Virus record (IMG/VR): IMGVR_UViG_3300007708_000003
Span: 34,361 to 98,360 of that record
Strand: one strand, 5' to 3'
DNA length: 64,000 nt
From: a virus
Each line of letters starts with the position of its first letter. Within the stretch, counting starts at the first letter, position 1. Below, one piece after another: positions 1-11,445 of this stretch. Below the pieces are notes generated by a model. That model worked only from the letters and a program-made list of their open reading frames with translations, was not told the origin of the DNA and searched no databases. The translations under genes were made by a program, and so were the position numbers.

Positions 1-3000
1 TCTACATATTCTGGATGTAAAAATACTTGAAGTTTATTAAGTGTAGCAACTTTATGAAATCCATTTTTAAAGTTATTACCTGCAATAATAAATCTTTTGT
101 TTCTTTTAACTAACTGTACAGCACCTTTAACATTCAATGCTTCATCAGCATCAAACATTTGATTAAACATCAAGGAGTTGTGCATGTGATTAAATACTTT
201 GTCAAAAAGAAACCCTTCAAGATTTATAGATGTAAATGCTGAACTTGGTTTATAAGTTTTAGTAGCTTCATCATAAGTCATAATTGCTTCTTTACCAGTA
301 CCTTTACCATATAAAGAAGACAAGTCTTCTAATCTAAAACCTAATTGTATTTGCTGATCATCTGTGATAAAATCACTTGTTATCTTTTTAGTAATGTTTA
401 CTCTACCACGATCTTGTTTAAATATACGCTCATTTGTTTCTTTATTAACACCAACAATTTCTGCAGTATCAACATATTTTATTATACCTTGTTTAGCATA
501 ATTTTCTACAGCATAGTTAAACTGATCATATGCATAATCATCCAATGTATCTAAAAACTTTTTAGTCTTGTCATCATTATATAACTCATCAAAGTTTACC
601 TGATTAAAAGGTACACCTTGTTTAGCACTATTAATAAGTGATTGCTTAATACTTTTATTGTTTTGAAAATACTTAGGTAACTTACTAAAGTTATATGCTC
701 TTAAACTGTTATCTTTTTGATCTTCTACATCCGCAGTTTTATCTTCATTAAAAATAGCATTATACTCACCTCTAAGCATATTATACTTTCTACTATCATA
801 TGCTTCTTTTAATACTTTTCTTCTGGACCACTCTTTTCTTATTCTTTCATACTCTTGTCCAATAACATTTTTAAATGTATCAGTAATCTTTAATCTACCA
901 TTTACTTTGATAATACCTTTTGAGTCTGCAAATTGCTCATATAATCCTGATACTAAGAAGTTAGTTGGAGATGTTTCATTCTGACCATACTGACGCATAT
1001 AAGTATATATAGTGTCACCACTCTCTGTTACTATCTCATCCCTTTTTAAGAAAGAGTATATGTCAAGTAAGTGCATGTCTCTTTCTTGCAATTTATTATA
1101 TGATGTTCCACTGATAGGTTTACCATCTACAAATTGTTGAGTACCACCATATAAGCTTATGTCAAAGTTTTTGATAAATGTATTTAACTTATCATAGTTT
1201 CTTTTAGCTAATTCTCTTGCAGCAGTTTGTTCTGCAGTTTCACCTTTTTTCTTTTTAAAAGCTGTTTCAGGATTAGGTATCATCAACTGAGATAACAATA
1301 CATTGTCACCATAAAAAGATTCTAAAAAGTTGTTAAACTCAAAATCATCTTTTACAAAATCTACAAATCCTTCTTCTCTTAATGTTTTAACCATATAGAT
1401 AAGAGGAGTATATTTTACATATCTGTATATAAGTTTACCCTCAGCATTTCTTACAACGCTTGGTAATTCTGTTGGATCATATTTTACAATATACTCAGAA
1501 GCTTTTCTAAGAATAGAATTGAATGCACCATACTCTTTTGATGCATCATCAAATTTCTTATTTAAAACAGCAGGAGCAGGTTTTGCTTTAAGTATATCAT
1601 AGACATTGTTAAAGAAACTTTTAGTCAAATATTTATCTGACTTTATAAAGTTCTCATTTATTTCTAAATGATTTTTTACAGTTTTATTGTATATTGAAAC
1701 ATTTCCACCATTTTCTTTTGTTTCAATGCCTATAAGAGATAATCTAACTAATGACTTAGGAACATTTAGTCCTACATCTTTCATTGCAGTATGCAATCTT
1801 TCAGTAAGTTCTTTTAATATTTTATCATTATATTTTTTACCTGTATCTAATATTAATTTTTGAGTTTTGATTTCTGCTAATATATACACTAACTTTTGTA
1901 TTTTATCTTGATAATCACTAGATGTATACTCATTATTATATTTATACAAGAAGCTATCTACAATATCTTTTTTCTTTTTGTTAATGTCTTCATATAAGAT
2001 TTTATCTTTTAAAGAAATCTTACCAGCTGCAATATAACTATCACCCTGTTCATCTACTTTGTTTTCAAAAGACAAGTTAAATAACGCGTAGTTCATTGCT
2101 GTAACATGCAATACTTCAACAAACATATTATATAACTGTTTGTTTTTTGTTGCCATGTTATTACTATCCAGACCAGATGCTTTTTTAAGATTGTTGTATA
2201 TGGTCATGATGTCATTACCAGCTTTTACATTACCATCATTAATCATAATCTCAGCTGCATTAAGCAACTGATCAATAATTTTATCAGGTTTAACATCACT
2301 AGTAATTTTTAACAATATTGGAAACAATGTAGCACCATCAATAACACGTGGAAGTTTTACACCAATATACTTTTCATGTGGAGCATAGTACATGTTGATA
2401 GCTAAGAACTTCTTAATCTGATTTGGTAAAGACTCTAATGTATTCTTTTGTACAAAATTATCAAAGTCTTCAGTACCATCTTCACCTAGTTCTTCATCTG
2501 CAGTATCTTCAACATCTTTAACAACCTCTTGTTCTTGATTGGCAATGTTTTGCATTGTTTCAGCATCAACGCTTGTATCATCAGCTTCCTCTAATTCAGA
2601 AAGCAAGTTGTTCAATGTTACGTATTGTTTTTTAACAGTCTTACGTAACAAATCATTGGATACTTGACCATTAGTATTATCTAAAACATCTGTTGTTAAA
2701 CTGTCAACATAGTCATTTGCTTCAGACATGAAGTTATAATTTTCATCTCCTGTAAGGTTTATATCAAATACTTCTTTGTTTTGAAGTTTAGCTCCTAGTA
2801 TAAATCTGTATTGTTTGTATAAATCATTTAACTCCTCAGTAAGTTCATCTTTACCTTCTTGAGTATTTTCTTGTGCAGTAACAATATTTATATCTAGCAC
2901 ATTGTCTAATAAATGTTTTGTAGCAAGATCAAATTTCTCATCAAAAGATAACTTAGTATTGTTATTGTTTAATACTTCATACAACACCATCCCAGTCAAT

Positions 3001-6000
3001 TGATTTGCATGGAATGAGTCAAGTGTGCTATCTTTATACTCTACTTGATTTGTAATACTATTATTGTATATAACAGGTAGTCCTGGTATTGCTAGATATT
3101 TAATATTACCTTCATCTGCAATCTCAGCAACTTGTCTGTTTGCATACTTACCACGTTGTACATTTCTAAATGTAGAATCTATTACATCAGAGTTTCTGCT
3201 AAACATTCTTAATAAGTTGCTTAACATCTTAAAGAATCTTTCCAATAATGTTTTTGGAGCATTCTCTTTAATCATATAGTTTTGGAAAGCATCAGCTAAT
3301 ATTTCTTCAGCTTGAAGTTCTCTTAATCTTTCTAATGACTCTGTGTAGTTTCTATCTTCAGCAAATTTATTTAATGCATCTTCAGTAAACATTTTTGCAT
3401 ACTTAGAATTGTTATACACAGATTCTAATAATGCTTGTCTTTCTCTTGCATTCATCAAGTATTTAAACACTCCGTGGAATGCTTCATGATATGCAGTACC
3501 TTTTGCTTTTAAAGTATCATTTAAGTATATAAACTTATCTTTTATAAAACCAAGTACAGTAGGATTGATTTCTGTTAATGCATTAATATCTTCTATATCT
3601 AAAAGATTTAATCCAAACATTGAGTATGTTCTTTGTAACCATGCAATCTCACTTGCCCATTCTTGTTCTGACGCAGTATCAAAACCTTCACCTATATCTA
3701 TAGAAAAATAGTTATGTAAACCACCTGATTTTTTAATAGGTTTAGGAGTCACTTTAGGTTGTTCTGCCTCAACTTTTTCTTCTTGCTTTTCAGTATCACG
3801 TTGCACTTCTTCTAAAGTAGCATTTACCTTTTCAAAATAAGGTGTACTCTTAGGAGATATGATGCTAGTCATACTTCTATTTCTGTTAGCTATTTGAATA
3901 TCATTGATGCCAAAATCACTATCAAGTTGTAGACCAGTATATTTTTTTACTTTGCCTAACTTTAATTTTGTAATTTCATCATTGTTGTCATAATCAAAGA
4001 ATATAAGATCAGGTCTAAAGTTACCATTAATGGTAAAATCTTCTCTAAACTTTTTACCAAAGTCTTCACCAAATTGCTCTGGATTTTCTAACTTTTTTAC
4101 AACAGTATCTTTAATAATATCAATAAATCTTTCTTGTGCGTCTTTTATATTTTGTCCAGATAAACCTTGACCAAGAAGTTCTTTATAAATACTTTGTATT
4201 TCTTTTTCAGGTAGTGCTATATTATATTTACCTCTATTAGATTTTATAAAATTATATCTATCATTTGTTGAGTATGGTCTTATTTCTAATACAAAATTAC
4301 CTGCTGTATCTGTAGAATATTTAAAATCTAATACAGCATTTCTATCTACTGCAGAATTTCTTAATGGTATTTGATAAAAATTAAAACTAAATTGACGCAT
4401 ATCAGATATTCTATTATTACTTGATAACGTGGCATTTAGCACAGAAATAAAATCAGCAAATGTTTTTTGATTATTGTTTGCTGCTTCAATAAGTATAGGT
4501 TTGTATCTACCATCAAGACTGCCATCTTTAAATGTAACAATAAGTTTTTCTTGTCTTTGATCTGATTCTGTTAAAATACTTTTAGCATATGAATCTATAG
4601 AGTTACCTCTGTTTAATATTTCTTTAAAGTATACATTAAGAGATGTTTGTTTATTTTTAAACAAGACTCTCTCATTATTTGCTAGTACATTCTTTACATC
4701 AAATATATTTGTGTCAGCTCTTCTTAGTAATATAAAAGGAATGTTTCTTTCTTCAGTGCTTAGTATCTCACCTTCTTCATTAATAGTAACTATTGTTAAT
4801 GGTACAGATAAATTGTTATCTTCTTCAAGAACATCTGCAAGTTTTATATTATCATCAACTCTATTACTATAAGAATTGATATCATAGTACCCATGGAACA
4901 AACTACTAACATCTGTTATATTATTACTATCTAAACTTTTAAGTAACTCTTCATTTTCTAAAACAGCTTTCTTAAACATTTGAAATGTTTCATAATTGCT
5001 TTTTATCAGTTGCAGTTCATCTAATGATAAAGACTCTGTAACAGTGGCTCCTTTTGGCATCTTTGCAAAAGTATTAGATACTAATTCTAAATTCTCTGTA
5101 TTAGAAAAATCAATTTTTGTAGTTCTATTATTAGAATCTAAGAATGCATAGTTATCTAATGTGTAGATGTTAAATCTTTTACCATTGTATTCTCCTACTA
5201 AAGTAAAAGTATTCTCAGATTTTTTTGGTGAGTACAATGTAGATACAACAGCACTGCTATTTCTTTGAAGTTCAGCTACTTGCTGTGCAAATTCAAAAGT
5301 TTCATGGTTTCTATTTGCAAGTTGTGCATACTCTGGAGCAGCTACTGCAATATTTTTAAACTCTGTAATTCTTTCATCTGTAGTTTCACTAATTGGCACA
5401 GCATATATTTTAACTTGACCAACAGCATTTCTTACAGTATTTAATCCAACATTAGTATCAATATCTACTATTGTAATGCCTGATAAAATAAGACTTTCAT
5501 ACAGTATAGTTTTTGCATTATCTCCAAGATTTTTTGCAACAAGAGGTAATACTAAAAGAGGTCTTTTACTTCTAATATCTGAATCATCTACAACTTCATT
5601 TGTAGCAGTGTCTATAAAATAACCTGCTTGATTTCTGATACTGTCAACATATCTACCATCTTTTAATTGTAATAGTACTCTATTAGATATCTCATCTCCA
5701 AATTCATATTTGTTTAAGTCTATAGAACTTAAATCAATGAACTTTGTATCTCTTAAGTGTTTCTTTATTTTAGTATCAAATAAAGCTTTTAATGCTATCT
5801 CACTTGGACTACCTTGAATAGCTACTTCATATGCTGCAGTTATTTCATTTATAGTATCAGTTTTTACATCCTGACTTTTAAAACTGGTAGAACTTAAAAA
5901 GTTATCTATGTCAGTAAGAGCACTCATGACAGGATAACTTAATGTAGTAATAGTATCTTTTACCTTGAATAGTTTTTTAATTTCTGATAAGACATTGGCT

Positions 6001-6323
6001 TTTGTTATCTTTTTAACTTCAAGATCTTTGTATATGGTTTTTAATACTGTGCTAATATATTTTTTATCATCTGTATTAATAAAGTCCACTAAACTTACTA
6101 TAGCATTTGCCTGACCTTTCTGTATTTCACCATTACTAGCATCATGTAACTGATCATATATAATAGCAAGATGATGCAAAGTATTTGTTTTTGCATTATC
6201 TTTTAAGGGATTGCTTAGTATAAACTTTGCAACATTGTCAAAGTTTGAATAATATTCTGGATCTTTTTTAAGAAATTGAGAAACTAAATTTTTATACTTG
6301 TCAGTATTGCTAGTACAGTTCAT
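1..6323 (-). CDS. Giant ejection / virion RNA polymerase-region protein, C-terminus outside window
   Basis: An open frame runs from an ATG at 6323-6321 off the left edge, giving at least 2,107 codons without a stop. It begins MNCTSNTDKYKNLVSQFLKK and is rich in Asn, Lys, Asp and Ile. It is the last gene in the series of large proteins downstream of the tail genes. In crAss-like phages that position is occupied by giant polypeptides that include the virion-packaged RNA polymerase. Near the left edge is a stretch with the pattern FNQMFDADEALNVKGA followed by KRNKR and a Gly-rich turn, which resembles a pattern I associate with giant phage proteins. I did not find an unambiguous DxDxD polymerase loop by eye; the catalytic part may lie beyond the edge or in another gene. 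Only 25 bases separate it from the previous gene. The class is inferred from size and position, not from a catalytic motif. Confidence 0.55.
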   Translation of the reverse strand, partial: MNCTSNTDKYKNLVSQFLKKDPEYYSNFDNVAKFILSNPLKDNAKTNTLHHLAIIYDQLHDASNGEIQKGQANAIVSLVDFINTDDKKYISTVLKTIYKDLEVKKITKANVLSEIKKLFKVKDTITTLSYPVMSALTDIDNFLSSTSFKSQDVKTDTINEITAAYEVAIQGSPSEIALKALFDTKIKKHLRDTKFIDLSSIDLNKYEFGDEISNRVLLQLKDGRYVDSIRNQAGYFIDTATNEVVDDSDIRSKRPLLVLPLVAKNLGDNAKTILYESLILSGITIVDIDTNVGLNTVRNAVGQVKIYAVPISETTDERITEFKNIAVAAPEYAQLANRNHETFEFAQQVAELQRNSSAVVSTLYSPKKSENTFTLVGEYNGKRFNIYTLDNYAFLDSNNRTTKIDFSNTENLELVSNTFAKMPKGATVTESLSLDELQLIKSNYETFQMFKKAVLENEELLKSLDSNNITDVSSLFHGYYDINSYSNRVDDNIKLADVLEEDNNLSVPLTIVTINEEGEILSTEERNIPFILLRRADTNIFDVKNVLANNERVLFKNKQTSLNVYFKEILNRGNSIDSYAKSILTESDQRQEKLIVTFKDGSLDGRYKPILIEAANNNQKTFADFISVLNATLSSNNRISDMRQFSFNFYQIPLRNSAVDRNAVLDFKYSTDTAGNFVLEIRPYSTNDRYNFIKSNRGKYNIALPEKEIQSIYKELLGQGLSGQNIKDAQERFIDIIKDTVVKKLENPEQFGEDFGKKFREDFTINGNFRPDLIFFDYDNNDEITKLKLGKVKKYTGLQLDSDFGINDIQIANRNRSMTSIISPKSTPYFEKVNATLEEVQRDTEKQEEKVEAEQPKVTPKPIKKSGGLHNYFSIDIGEGFDTASEQEWASEIAWLQRTYSMFGLNLLDIEDINALTEINPTVLGFIKDKFIYLNDTLKAKGTAYHEAFHGVFKYLMNARERQALLESVYNNSKYAKMFTEDALNKFAEDRNYTESLERLRELQAEEILADAFQNYMIKENAPKTLLERFFKMLSNLLRMFSRNSDVIDSTFRNVQRGKYANRQVAEIADEGNIKYLAIPGLPVIYNNSITNQVEYKDSTLDSFHANQLTGMVLYEVLNNNNTKLSFDEKFDLATKHLLDNVLDINIVTAQENTQEGKDELTEELNDLYKQYRFILGAKLQNKEVFDINLTGDENYNFMSEANDYVDSLTTDVLDNTNGQVSNDLLRKTVKKQYVTLNNLLSELEEADDTSVDAETMQNIANQEQEVVKDVEDTADEELGEDGTEDFDNFVQKNTLESLPNQIKKFLAINMYYAPHEKYIGVKLPRVIDGATLFPILLKITSDVKPDKIIDQLLNAAEIMINDGNVKAGNDIMTIYNNLKKASGLDSNNMATKNKQLYNMFVEVLHVTAMNYALFNLSFENKVDEQGDSYIAAGKISLKDKILYEDINKKKKDIVDSFLYKYNNEYTSSDYQDKIQKLVYILAEIKTQKLILDTGKKYNDKILKELTERLHTAMKDVGLNVPKSLVRLSLIGIETKENGGNVSIYNKTVKNHLEINENFIKSDKYLTKSFFNNVYDILKAKPAPAVLNKKFDDASKEYGAFNSILRKASEYIVKYDPTELPSVVRNAEGKLIYRYVKYTPLIYMVKTLREEGFVDFVKDDFEFNNFLESFYGDNVLLSQLMIPNPETAFKKKKGETAEQTAARELAKRNYDKLNTFIKNFDISLYGGTQQFVDGKPISGTSYNKLQERDMHLLDIYSFLKRDEIVTESGDTIYTYMRQYGQNETSPTNFLVSGLYEQFADSKGIIKVNGRLKITDTFKNVIGQEYERIRKEWSRRKVLKEAYDSRKYNMLRGEYNAIFNEDKTADVEDQKDNSLRAYNFSKLPKYFQNNKSIKQSLINSAKQGVPFNQVNFDELYNDDKTKKFLDTLDDYAYDQFNYAVENYAKQGIIKYVDTAEIVGVNKETNERIFKQDRGRVNITKKITSDFITDDQQIQLGFRLEDLSSLYGKGTGKEAIMTYDEATKTYKPSSAFTSINLEGFLFDKVFNHMHNSLMFNQMFDADEALNVKGAVQLVKRNKRFIIAGNNFKNGFHKVATLNKLQVFLHPEYV

Positions 6324-6348
6324 AGTGATTGAAGTGTTTATTTATAGA

Positions 6349-9300
6349 TTAGCATCCAGGCTCGTCATGAATGTCATTGATTTCATCAAGTAATGACTGA
6401 TCACCCTTCTCTACAAATTTACTACTTTTTTTGGAAATATCACTCTTTGCTTGATTGTAATCTTCTAAAATAGATTGAATATCATTGTTTTGTATTTCTG
6501 TTGGTGCTGTTTCATCTACTGTAATCTTAGCATCTTCTTCTACTTCAGTTACATCACTCATGTTAAAAAAGTCTTCAAAATCAACAGCGTCTTCTTCATC
6601 AAACTCATCTGTTACAACAGCTAATACATTCTTACGCATTTCTTCTACTGAATCTTTTACAGATGGTATTCTTGAAAACATGCTTAGTAATTCAATAGTA
6701 CCATTTACTTCTTTATTATATTTATCCATAGCTTCAATAGCTCTAGACATAAAAGCATTTATTAAATCTTCATCTTCAGTATTCAGATAATCTTTTACAA
6801 ACTCTCTGTTTTCTTTTTGTATTTCAATTTTGCGTTCTAATTGATCTCCAAATATACTATCAAAGTCTACAGCTCCAGACATATCATCTGCCATCTCTGT
6901 GTAGTCTTCATCTTTTTTAAGTTTGTTATCTTGTTCTTTCTGAAACTTAACTTCCTCTTCTTTTTGAATATCCATTTTTCTTTGAACAGGAACTTTATTC
7001 ATTAAATCTTGTTCTTCAGAAGTAAATTTATTAATAGTTTTACCATTAGGTTTAACCATCTCTCTTACAAGTTCTTCAGCTTTCTGCATATCTACTGCAG
7101 GTTCTACAGGTTTACTTTCTAAAGCTTTATATTTAGTATTAATTTTATTTATTGCTTCTTCTCTTGTATATCCAAGTATTTTATCTTTTCTATTTTTTAA
7201 ATCATCTTTAGTAATTTCTTCTGAAACAAATGCTCCTGCCCAAATTCCTCCATATCTATTAGGAGATAATTGATGTAAATTAGAAATTTCTTTTTCCTTT
7301 TCAGTTTCTATATTAGAAACAATAGGAGCTACTTGTGATGGAGCTGTACTAGCAGGTTGATTAGGTTGACTGTTTACATCAGTAGATGTATTACTGTCTT
7401 GTGCTTTAGCTTTATCTAATAATACTTTAAGAGTTAATTCTTCTGCACCTTTTTTAAATATGGTAGCATTGATTTTATCTACTTCAGCTTGATACTGATC
7501 TTTACTAATCTCTTGTTTACCAAATCTTGTTTTAAGAGCTTTGTATGCAGGATTAAATTCTCTAACCATCTCTAAGGTTTTTATCTTAGATGCGTCAGAC
7601 ATAGATAAAAATTCCTGCACCATTGACTCAGGAGAAATAACTTCAACAGATTTTGCTTCTGTATCTTCTTCATCATCTTCAATAACAGGAGTTTTTATAG
7701 TTGATGGATCTGGAATATTTTGTACAGTAGTTTCACTAGGTAGATTGTCAATTTCTGCTTTTAATGTTTCTGCTGCCTCAACACTAAGAGGTTCTTCATT
7801 TACTACATCACCTGTAGCAATATCAACAACATCTGCTGTACCATCTTCATTTTGTACAACATTAACTTTAGGAGCATATCCTATTATACCTAACTCTTGA
7901 ATTTTATAATCTATTTGTTCTTTGTATATAGGATCTTCATACAACTTTGCCTCATTAGGTAATAACTCAGTATTATTCATTATCTTTTCAGCAATAATTA
8001 ATAGTCTGTAGTCATCTAATGATTTCTTTTCTTGTATGTCATTCATCTCACCTTCAGTAATGTCTTCATTGTATTGCTGAGGTGTATATTGTTTTATTGC
8101 TTTATGTACTTCTAATGATATAATTTTCTCAATCTCATTAACATATTTCTTAGCATCTTTATATGCTTCTATTCCTATCTTAGGATCTGTGATAATAATG
8201 TTTAATGCAATGTATGCGTCAGATTCTTTTACTCTATCAAATATCTGTTGGTATATTTCATTTGCAATTTTAAAATGTTCAACAGGATCTGCAGATACAT
8301 TTGATGCAATGCCACTACTAACTTTAACAACAGCTTCTTCTAGATTAGATATTAATGACTCTAAGTTATATTTAAATAAACCTGCCTCTGATCTTTTAAC
8401 CATAGACATAAATTTATCAGGATCAGATAATACTTCTACAGCTCTTAAATAGTCTTTAGAATCTTTATCTAATCTAATGTAATCTACAATTTTTTCAAAG
8501 CTATCATTAAGAGCACTTTGACCTAACTCTGAATCTAAACCTGCTTGTGAATTTTTAAGATTAATAATCTCTCTAAATAATTTAGATATCTTTTTGTTTT
8601 TAATATCCCATGTTTTAACTGGTGTCCAAAGTTTTTTACCATCTGCATTTTCAACTCTTTGTTTTTTGTTTTGCTCAATACCTGCAAAAACAAAATCTGT
8701 ATGTTCTACAACACCTGTTACTTCACTACGTTGTTTCCAAAGTTTTGCCCATTCATTTAATAAGTCAAGTTCTTTCTTAGTACTTTTTAATTGCTTTTCA
8801 GTTTGCTTTTTAACATCACCTGTAAGATTACCTTCTTCAAGTGTAGTGTTAAGTTGTTTTATTTGAGACATCACTGTATCAATTTCATTTGATAAAAATG
8901 ATGGGTTACTCAATACACGCATTGCATAATCAGAAGACATAGAAAGACCAGGAATAGCTGATAAATCTGCAGTAACACCTTTCAACCTTTCAGCTGTCAT
9001 GTCTGCTTTAATAGCATTCATTGCAATAATAGATATAGCTTCTTCTTGTGCAGCTCTTGTATGATTTGCAATAGTTCTGTCTATAGTTCCTTCTTGGTAT
9101 GCTTGAGGATCAACTAATTTATTTTTTACACCTCTTTTCATATCTTCAATGATATTAGTGTATTTTTGTAAATCACTTGCTACTTTTTCTGCATACTCTT
9201 GTGGAGTATTATAATTTGTATCTGCAATATCTATATTAAATTCTTTTTGGAATGCTTCAGCAGTATAATCCTGCCCCATATCTCTAATAGCACTTACAAA

Positions 9301-11442
9301 ACCCTTAATAGTATTTGTTCTATATGCAGCCATAGTTGCTGCAAGAAGTGCATTATTCTTAGAATTTTGAAATTCATATTGTAATCCTTTTGCTGCTGCT
9401 TCAGCCATTTCAGCAGAACTAATAGTTTGTGCATTAAAATTAACAACTTTATTTGAAAAAGCATTTGGACCACCTGATTCAAAAACAGAATTAACCATTC
9501 TTATATCAGCTTGCAATCTTTCTTTTGCTTGAACAATAGGGTTTTGATTTGGATTATCTTTATACTTGTTATTATAATATTGCTCTTGTGTTTTTTGTAC
9601 AACATTATTTAATACCTTACTTGGTCCTTTAACCATCATACCTGTCAATGCACCAGTAAGAAAAGTTTTTAAACCTTGCTTAGACCACTGATCTTTAAAT
9701 CCTTGACCAAAGTAATCTGACAAAGTATATTTTAAATTGTTACCATATTTATCTACATAGTAATTTTTCCATGCATTACCTGATGCTTCTTGGTATATCT
9801 CTTGCGCACCTTCTGCAATTTCAAAAGATAATGTGTTTCTTAAAAAAGATTTACCTAGCATCTTGCCAGCTTCTTTAGTACCAAACTCTGATCTTACTTG
9901 ACCTAATATACCAAAGGTTCCAAAGAAACCACTCTTGTCAAATATTTTAAATGCACCTTTTTTACGAACAGCAGCAATTGTATTGTTTGCCATTGTTTCT
10001 TCTATTGCTTGTAATGCTTTATTTGCTGGTACAAATTTATTAAACAAGTTTCCAAACTGTAACTTGTTGGTTGCTAATAAGATAGCAGTGTTTGTATCAT
10101 AGTTAGATGAACTTGCTTGTACAGCATAGTCACGCATTTTATTAAATTCTGTAGCATCTGGTAATTCACCTTCATGTGTACTTTGATAATTTTTTACCAT
10201 CATGTCAAGTGAATCTCCATAAGAAGATACTGATTCAAACATTGCTTCTGACATAGACATGTTTAACTCTTGTGCTACACGTCTAAAGCCTTGCACTGCC
10301 ATTCCTGTAAGTTCTGCTCCGCCTGCACCTGCTCTAAAAGCAACTACACCTTTTTCACCAAAGTTTACAGCTGTACCAAGAAGTGGTGTACCTCTTAATA
10401 TATTTTCTGCAAACTCACCTACACTTTTTGATTTGGCTACATTTAATATATTATTACTAAATATTCTTGTATAAGAATTAAAAGTCTCTCTTGCTGTAGC
10501 AGAAGGTATTCTTCTAAATGAACCTGCAATTTCAGCTTCTGTAGCTTCTCTTACTATAGGTTTTATTACATCAACAGATTTATCAGCTAATGATAAACCA
10601 CTTCCAAATCTTGTAAAAAGATTTCTTTTTGCTGCAAGTTCTACACCTTCTTTAGCTGCAGTCTTTAATCCTAATTTACTTAATGCTCTTGCACCTGTAG
10701 CACCAAAACTTCCAACACCTCCACCACCTGTAAGACCTGTTATTAAAACATCAGCTACTAACTCAGTACCTATAGCTGCAATAGTACCATATGTAAAACC
10801 AACATTACCTAAAAATTCAGAGAAAAACTTTTTATTAAATATTCCATCTTCATCTTCTTCTGGTACAAATACATAGTTTTGACTTGCATTCTTTTGATCT
10901 AAATAGTATTGACTTATTAACTCACTTTCAGATGGTTTTACTAAATCCCAATCACCTTCAGATATTGCATCAAACATTTTACCATAGTCAGAAAACCAGG
11001 ATGTATATGTATTACCTGCATTATATAACATGCTATCAAATCCTTTAGCTAATGCAGAACCCCATGTTTCATTTTCAATGGCTTGCTTAGTATTACTTTC
11101 ATAAAAGTTAGGATTAAACTCTAAAGGATTATAACCTTTTTGTTCTTTAAATTTATCTACATATTCTGGATTAACAGACTTAACAGCACTACCTAAATAG
11201 TTTTCTGCTGTCATAGGTGTAGGAGCAGACATCTTATCTAAGAAATCTGTATTACTTTTTTGTAATTGTAAATTTAAAGCAGCTGCTCCTTTTTTAGTTG
11301 GATCAATAGCACCATCTGCCTGCATATCATCTGCAGGTATATCACCTGTAACAACAGCTTGAGTTTCAACTATAGAAGGGTCATCAGATACTAAATTATT
11401 AAAAACATTATCTGTATCAGTAAAATTAAAAATATCACTCAT
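6349..11442 (-). CDS. Giant virion cargo/ejection protein (1697 aa)
   Basis: This is a 1,697-residue protein starting MSDIFNFTDTD, second to last in the series of large proteins. The first 120 residues are acidic and low in complexity. Gly/Ala-rich, moderately hydrophobic segments follow at roughly 215-260, with other hydrophobic patches near 560-620, including the pattern EIAEGAQEIYQEASGNAW. Comparable segments occur in crAss-like ejection proteins. The remaining two thirds is strongly helical and charged, with coiled-coil-like stretches, and the C-terminal 400 residues are very acidic. There are no catalytic motifs I recognise. It starts three bases after the stop of the preceding large gene, so the two are probably made from one transcript. 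By analogy with crAss-like virions it is probably stored in the capsid or tail and delivered with the DNA. That role is inference. Confidence 0.6.
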   Translation of the reverse strand: MSDIFNFTDTDNVFNNLVSDDPSIVETQAVVTGDIPADDMQADGAIDPTKKGAAALNLQLQKSNTDFLDKMSAPTPMTAENYLGSAVKSVNPEYVDKFKEQKGYNPLEFNPNFYESNTKQAIENETWGSALAKGFDSMLYNAGNTYTSWFSDYGKMFDAISEGDWDLVKPSESELISQYYLDQKNASQNYVFVPEEDEDGIFNKKFFSEFLGNVGFTYGTIAAIGTELVADVLITGLTGGGGVGSFGATGARALSKLGLKTAAKEGVELAAKRNLFTRFGSGLSLADKSVDVIKPIVREATEAEIAGSFRRIPSATARETFNSYTRIFSNNILNVAKSKSVGEFAENILRGTPLLGTAVNFGEKGVVAFRAGAGGAELTGMAVQGFRRVAQELNMSMSEAMFESVSSYGDSLDMMVKNYQSTHEGELPDATEFNKMRDYAVQASSSNYDTNTAILLATNKLQFGNLFNKFVPANKALQAIEETMANNTIAAVRKKGAFKIFDKSGFFGTFGILGQVRSEFGTKEAGKMLGKSFLRNTLSFEIAEGAQEIYQEASGNAWKNYYVDKYGNNLKYTLSDYFGQGFKDQWSKQGLKTFLTGALTGMMVKGPSKVLNNVVQKTQEQYYNNKYKDNPNQNPIVQAKERLQADIRMVNSVFESGGPNAFSNKVVNFNAQTISSAEMAEAAAKGLQYEFQNSKNNALLAATMAAYRTNTIKGFVSAIRDMGQDYTAEAFQKEFNIDIADTNYNTPQEYAEKVASDLQKYTNIIEDMKRGVKNKLVDPQAYQEGTIDRTIANHTRAAQEEAISIIAMNAIKADMTAERLKGVTADLSAIPGLSMSSDYAMRVLSNPSFLSNEIDTVMSQIKQLNTTLEEGNLTGDVKKQTEKQLKSTKKELDLLNEWAKLWKQRSEVTGVVEHTDFVFAGIEQNKKQRVENADGKKLWTPVKTWDIKNKKISKLFREIINLKNSQAGLDSELGQSALNDSFEKIVDYIRLDKDSKDYLRAVEVLSDPDKFMSMVKRSEAGLFKYNLESLISNLEEAVVKVSSGIASNVSADPVEHFKIANEIYQQIFDRVKESDAYIALNIIITDPKIGIEAYKDAKKYVNEIEKIISLEVHKAIKQYTPQQYNEDITEGEMNDIQEKKSLDDYRLLIIAEKIMNNTELLPNEAKLYEDPIYKEQIDYKIQELGIIGYAPKVNVVQNEDGTADVVDIATGDVVNEEPLSVEAAETLKAEIDNLPSETTVQNIPDPSTIKTPVIEDDEEDTEAKSVEVISPESMVQEFLSMSDASKIKTLEMVREFNPAYKALKTRFGKQEISKDQYQAEVDKINATIFKKGAEELTLKVLLDKAKAQDSNTSTDVNSQPNQPASTAPSQVAPIVSNIETEKEKEISNLHQLSPNRYGGIWAGAFVSEEITKDDLKNRKDKILGYTREEAINKINTKYKALESKPVEPAVDMQKAEELVREMVKPNGKTINKFTSEEQDLMNKVPVQRKMDIQKEEEVKFQKEQDNKLKKDEDYTEMADDMSGAVDFDSIFGDQLERKIEIQKENREFVKDYLNTEDEDLINAFMSRAIEAMDKYNKEVNGTIELLSMFSRIPSVKDSVEEMRKNVLAVVTDEFDEEDAVDFEDFFNMSDVTEVEEDAKITVDETAPTEIQNNDIQSILEDYNQAKSDISKKSSKFVEKGDQSLLDEINDIHDEPGC

Positions 11443-11445
11443 GTT

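Noticed and set aside
345-554. Short plus-strand frames opposite the giant minus-strand genes in the left half
   Set aside because: They are low in complexity, hydrophobic or Ser/Cys-rich, and lie fully within long conserved minus-strand frames; they are antisense shadows.
1-6323. DxDxD-type RNA polymerase loop in the left giant gene (for example FDADE near 144-158 or DYDNND near 3990)
   Set aside because: Neither has the three properly spaced Asp of the known motif, so I do not claim the catalytic site is in this window.
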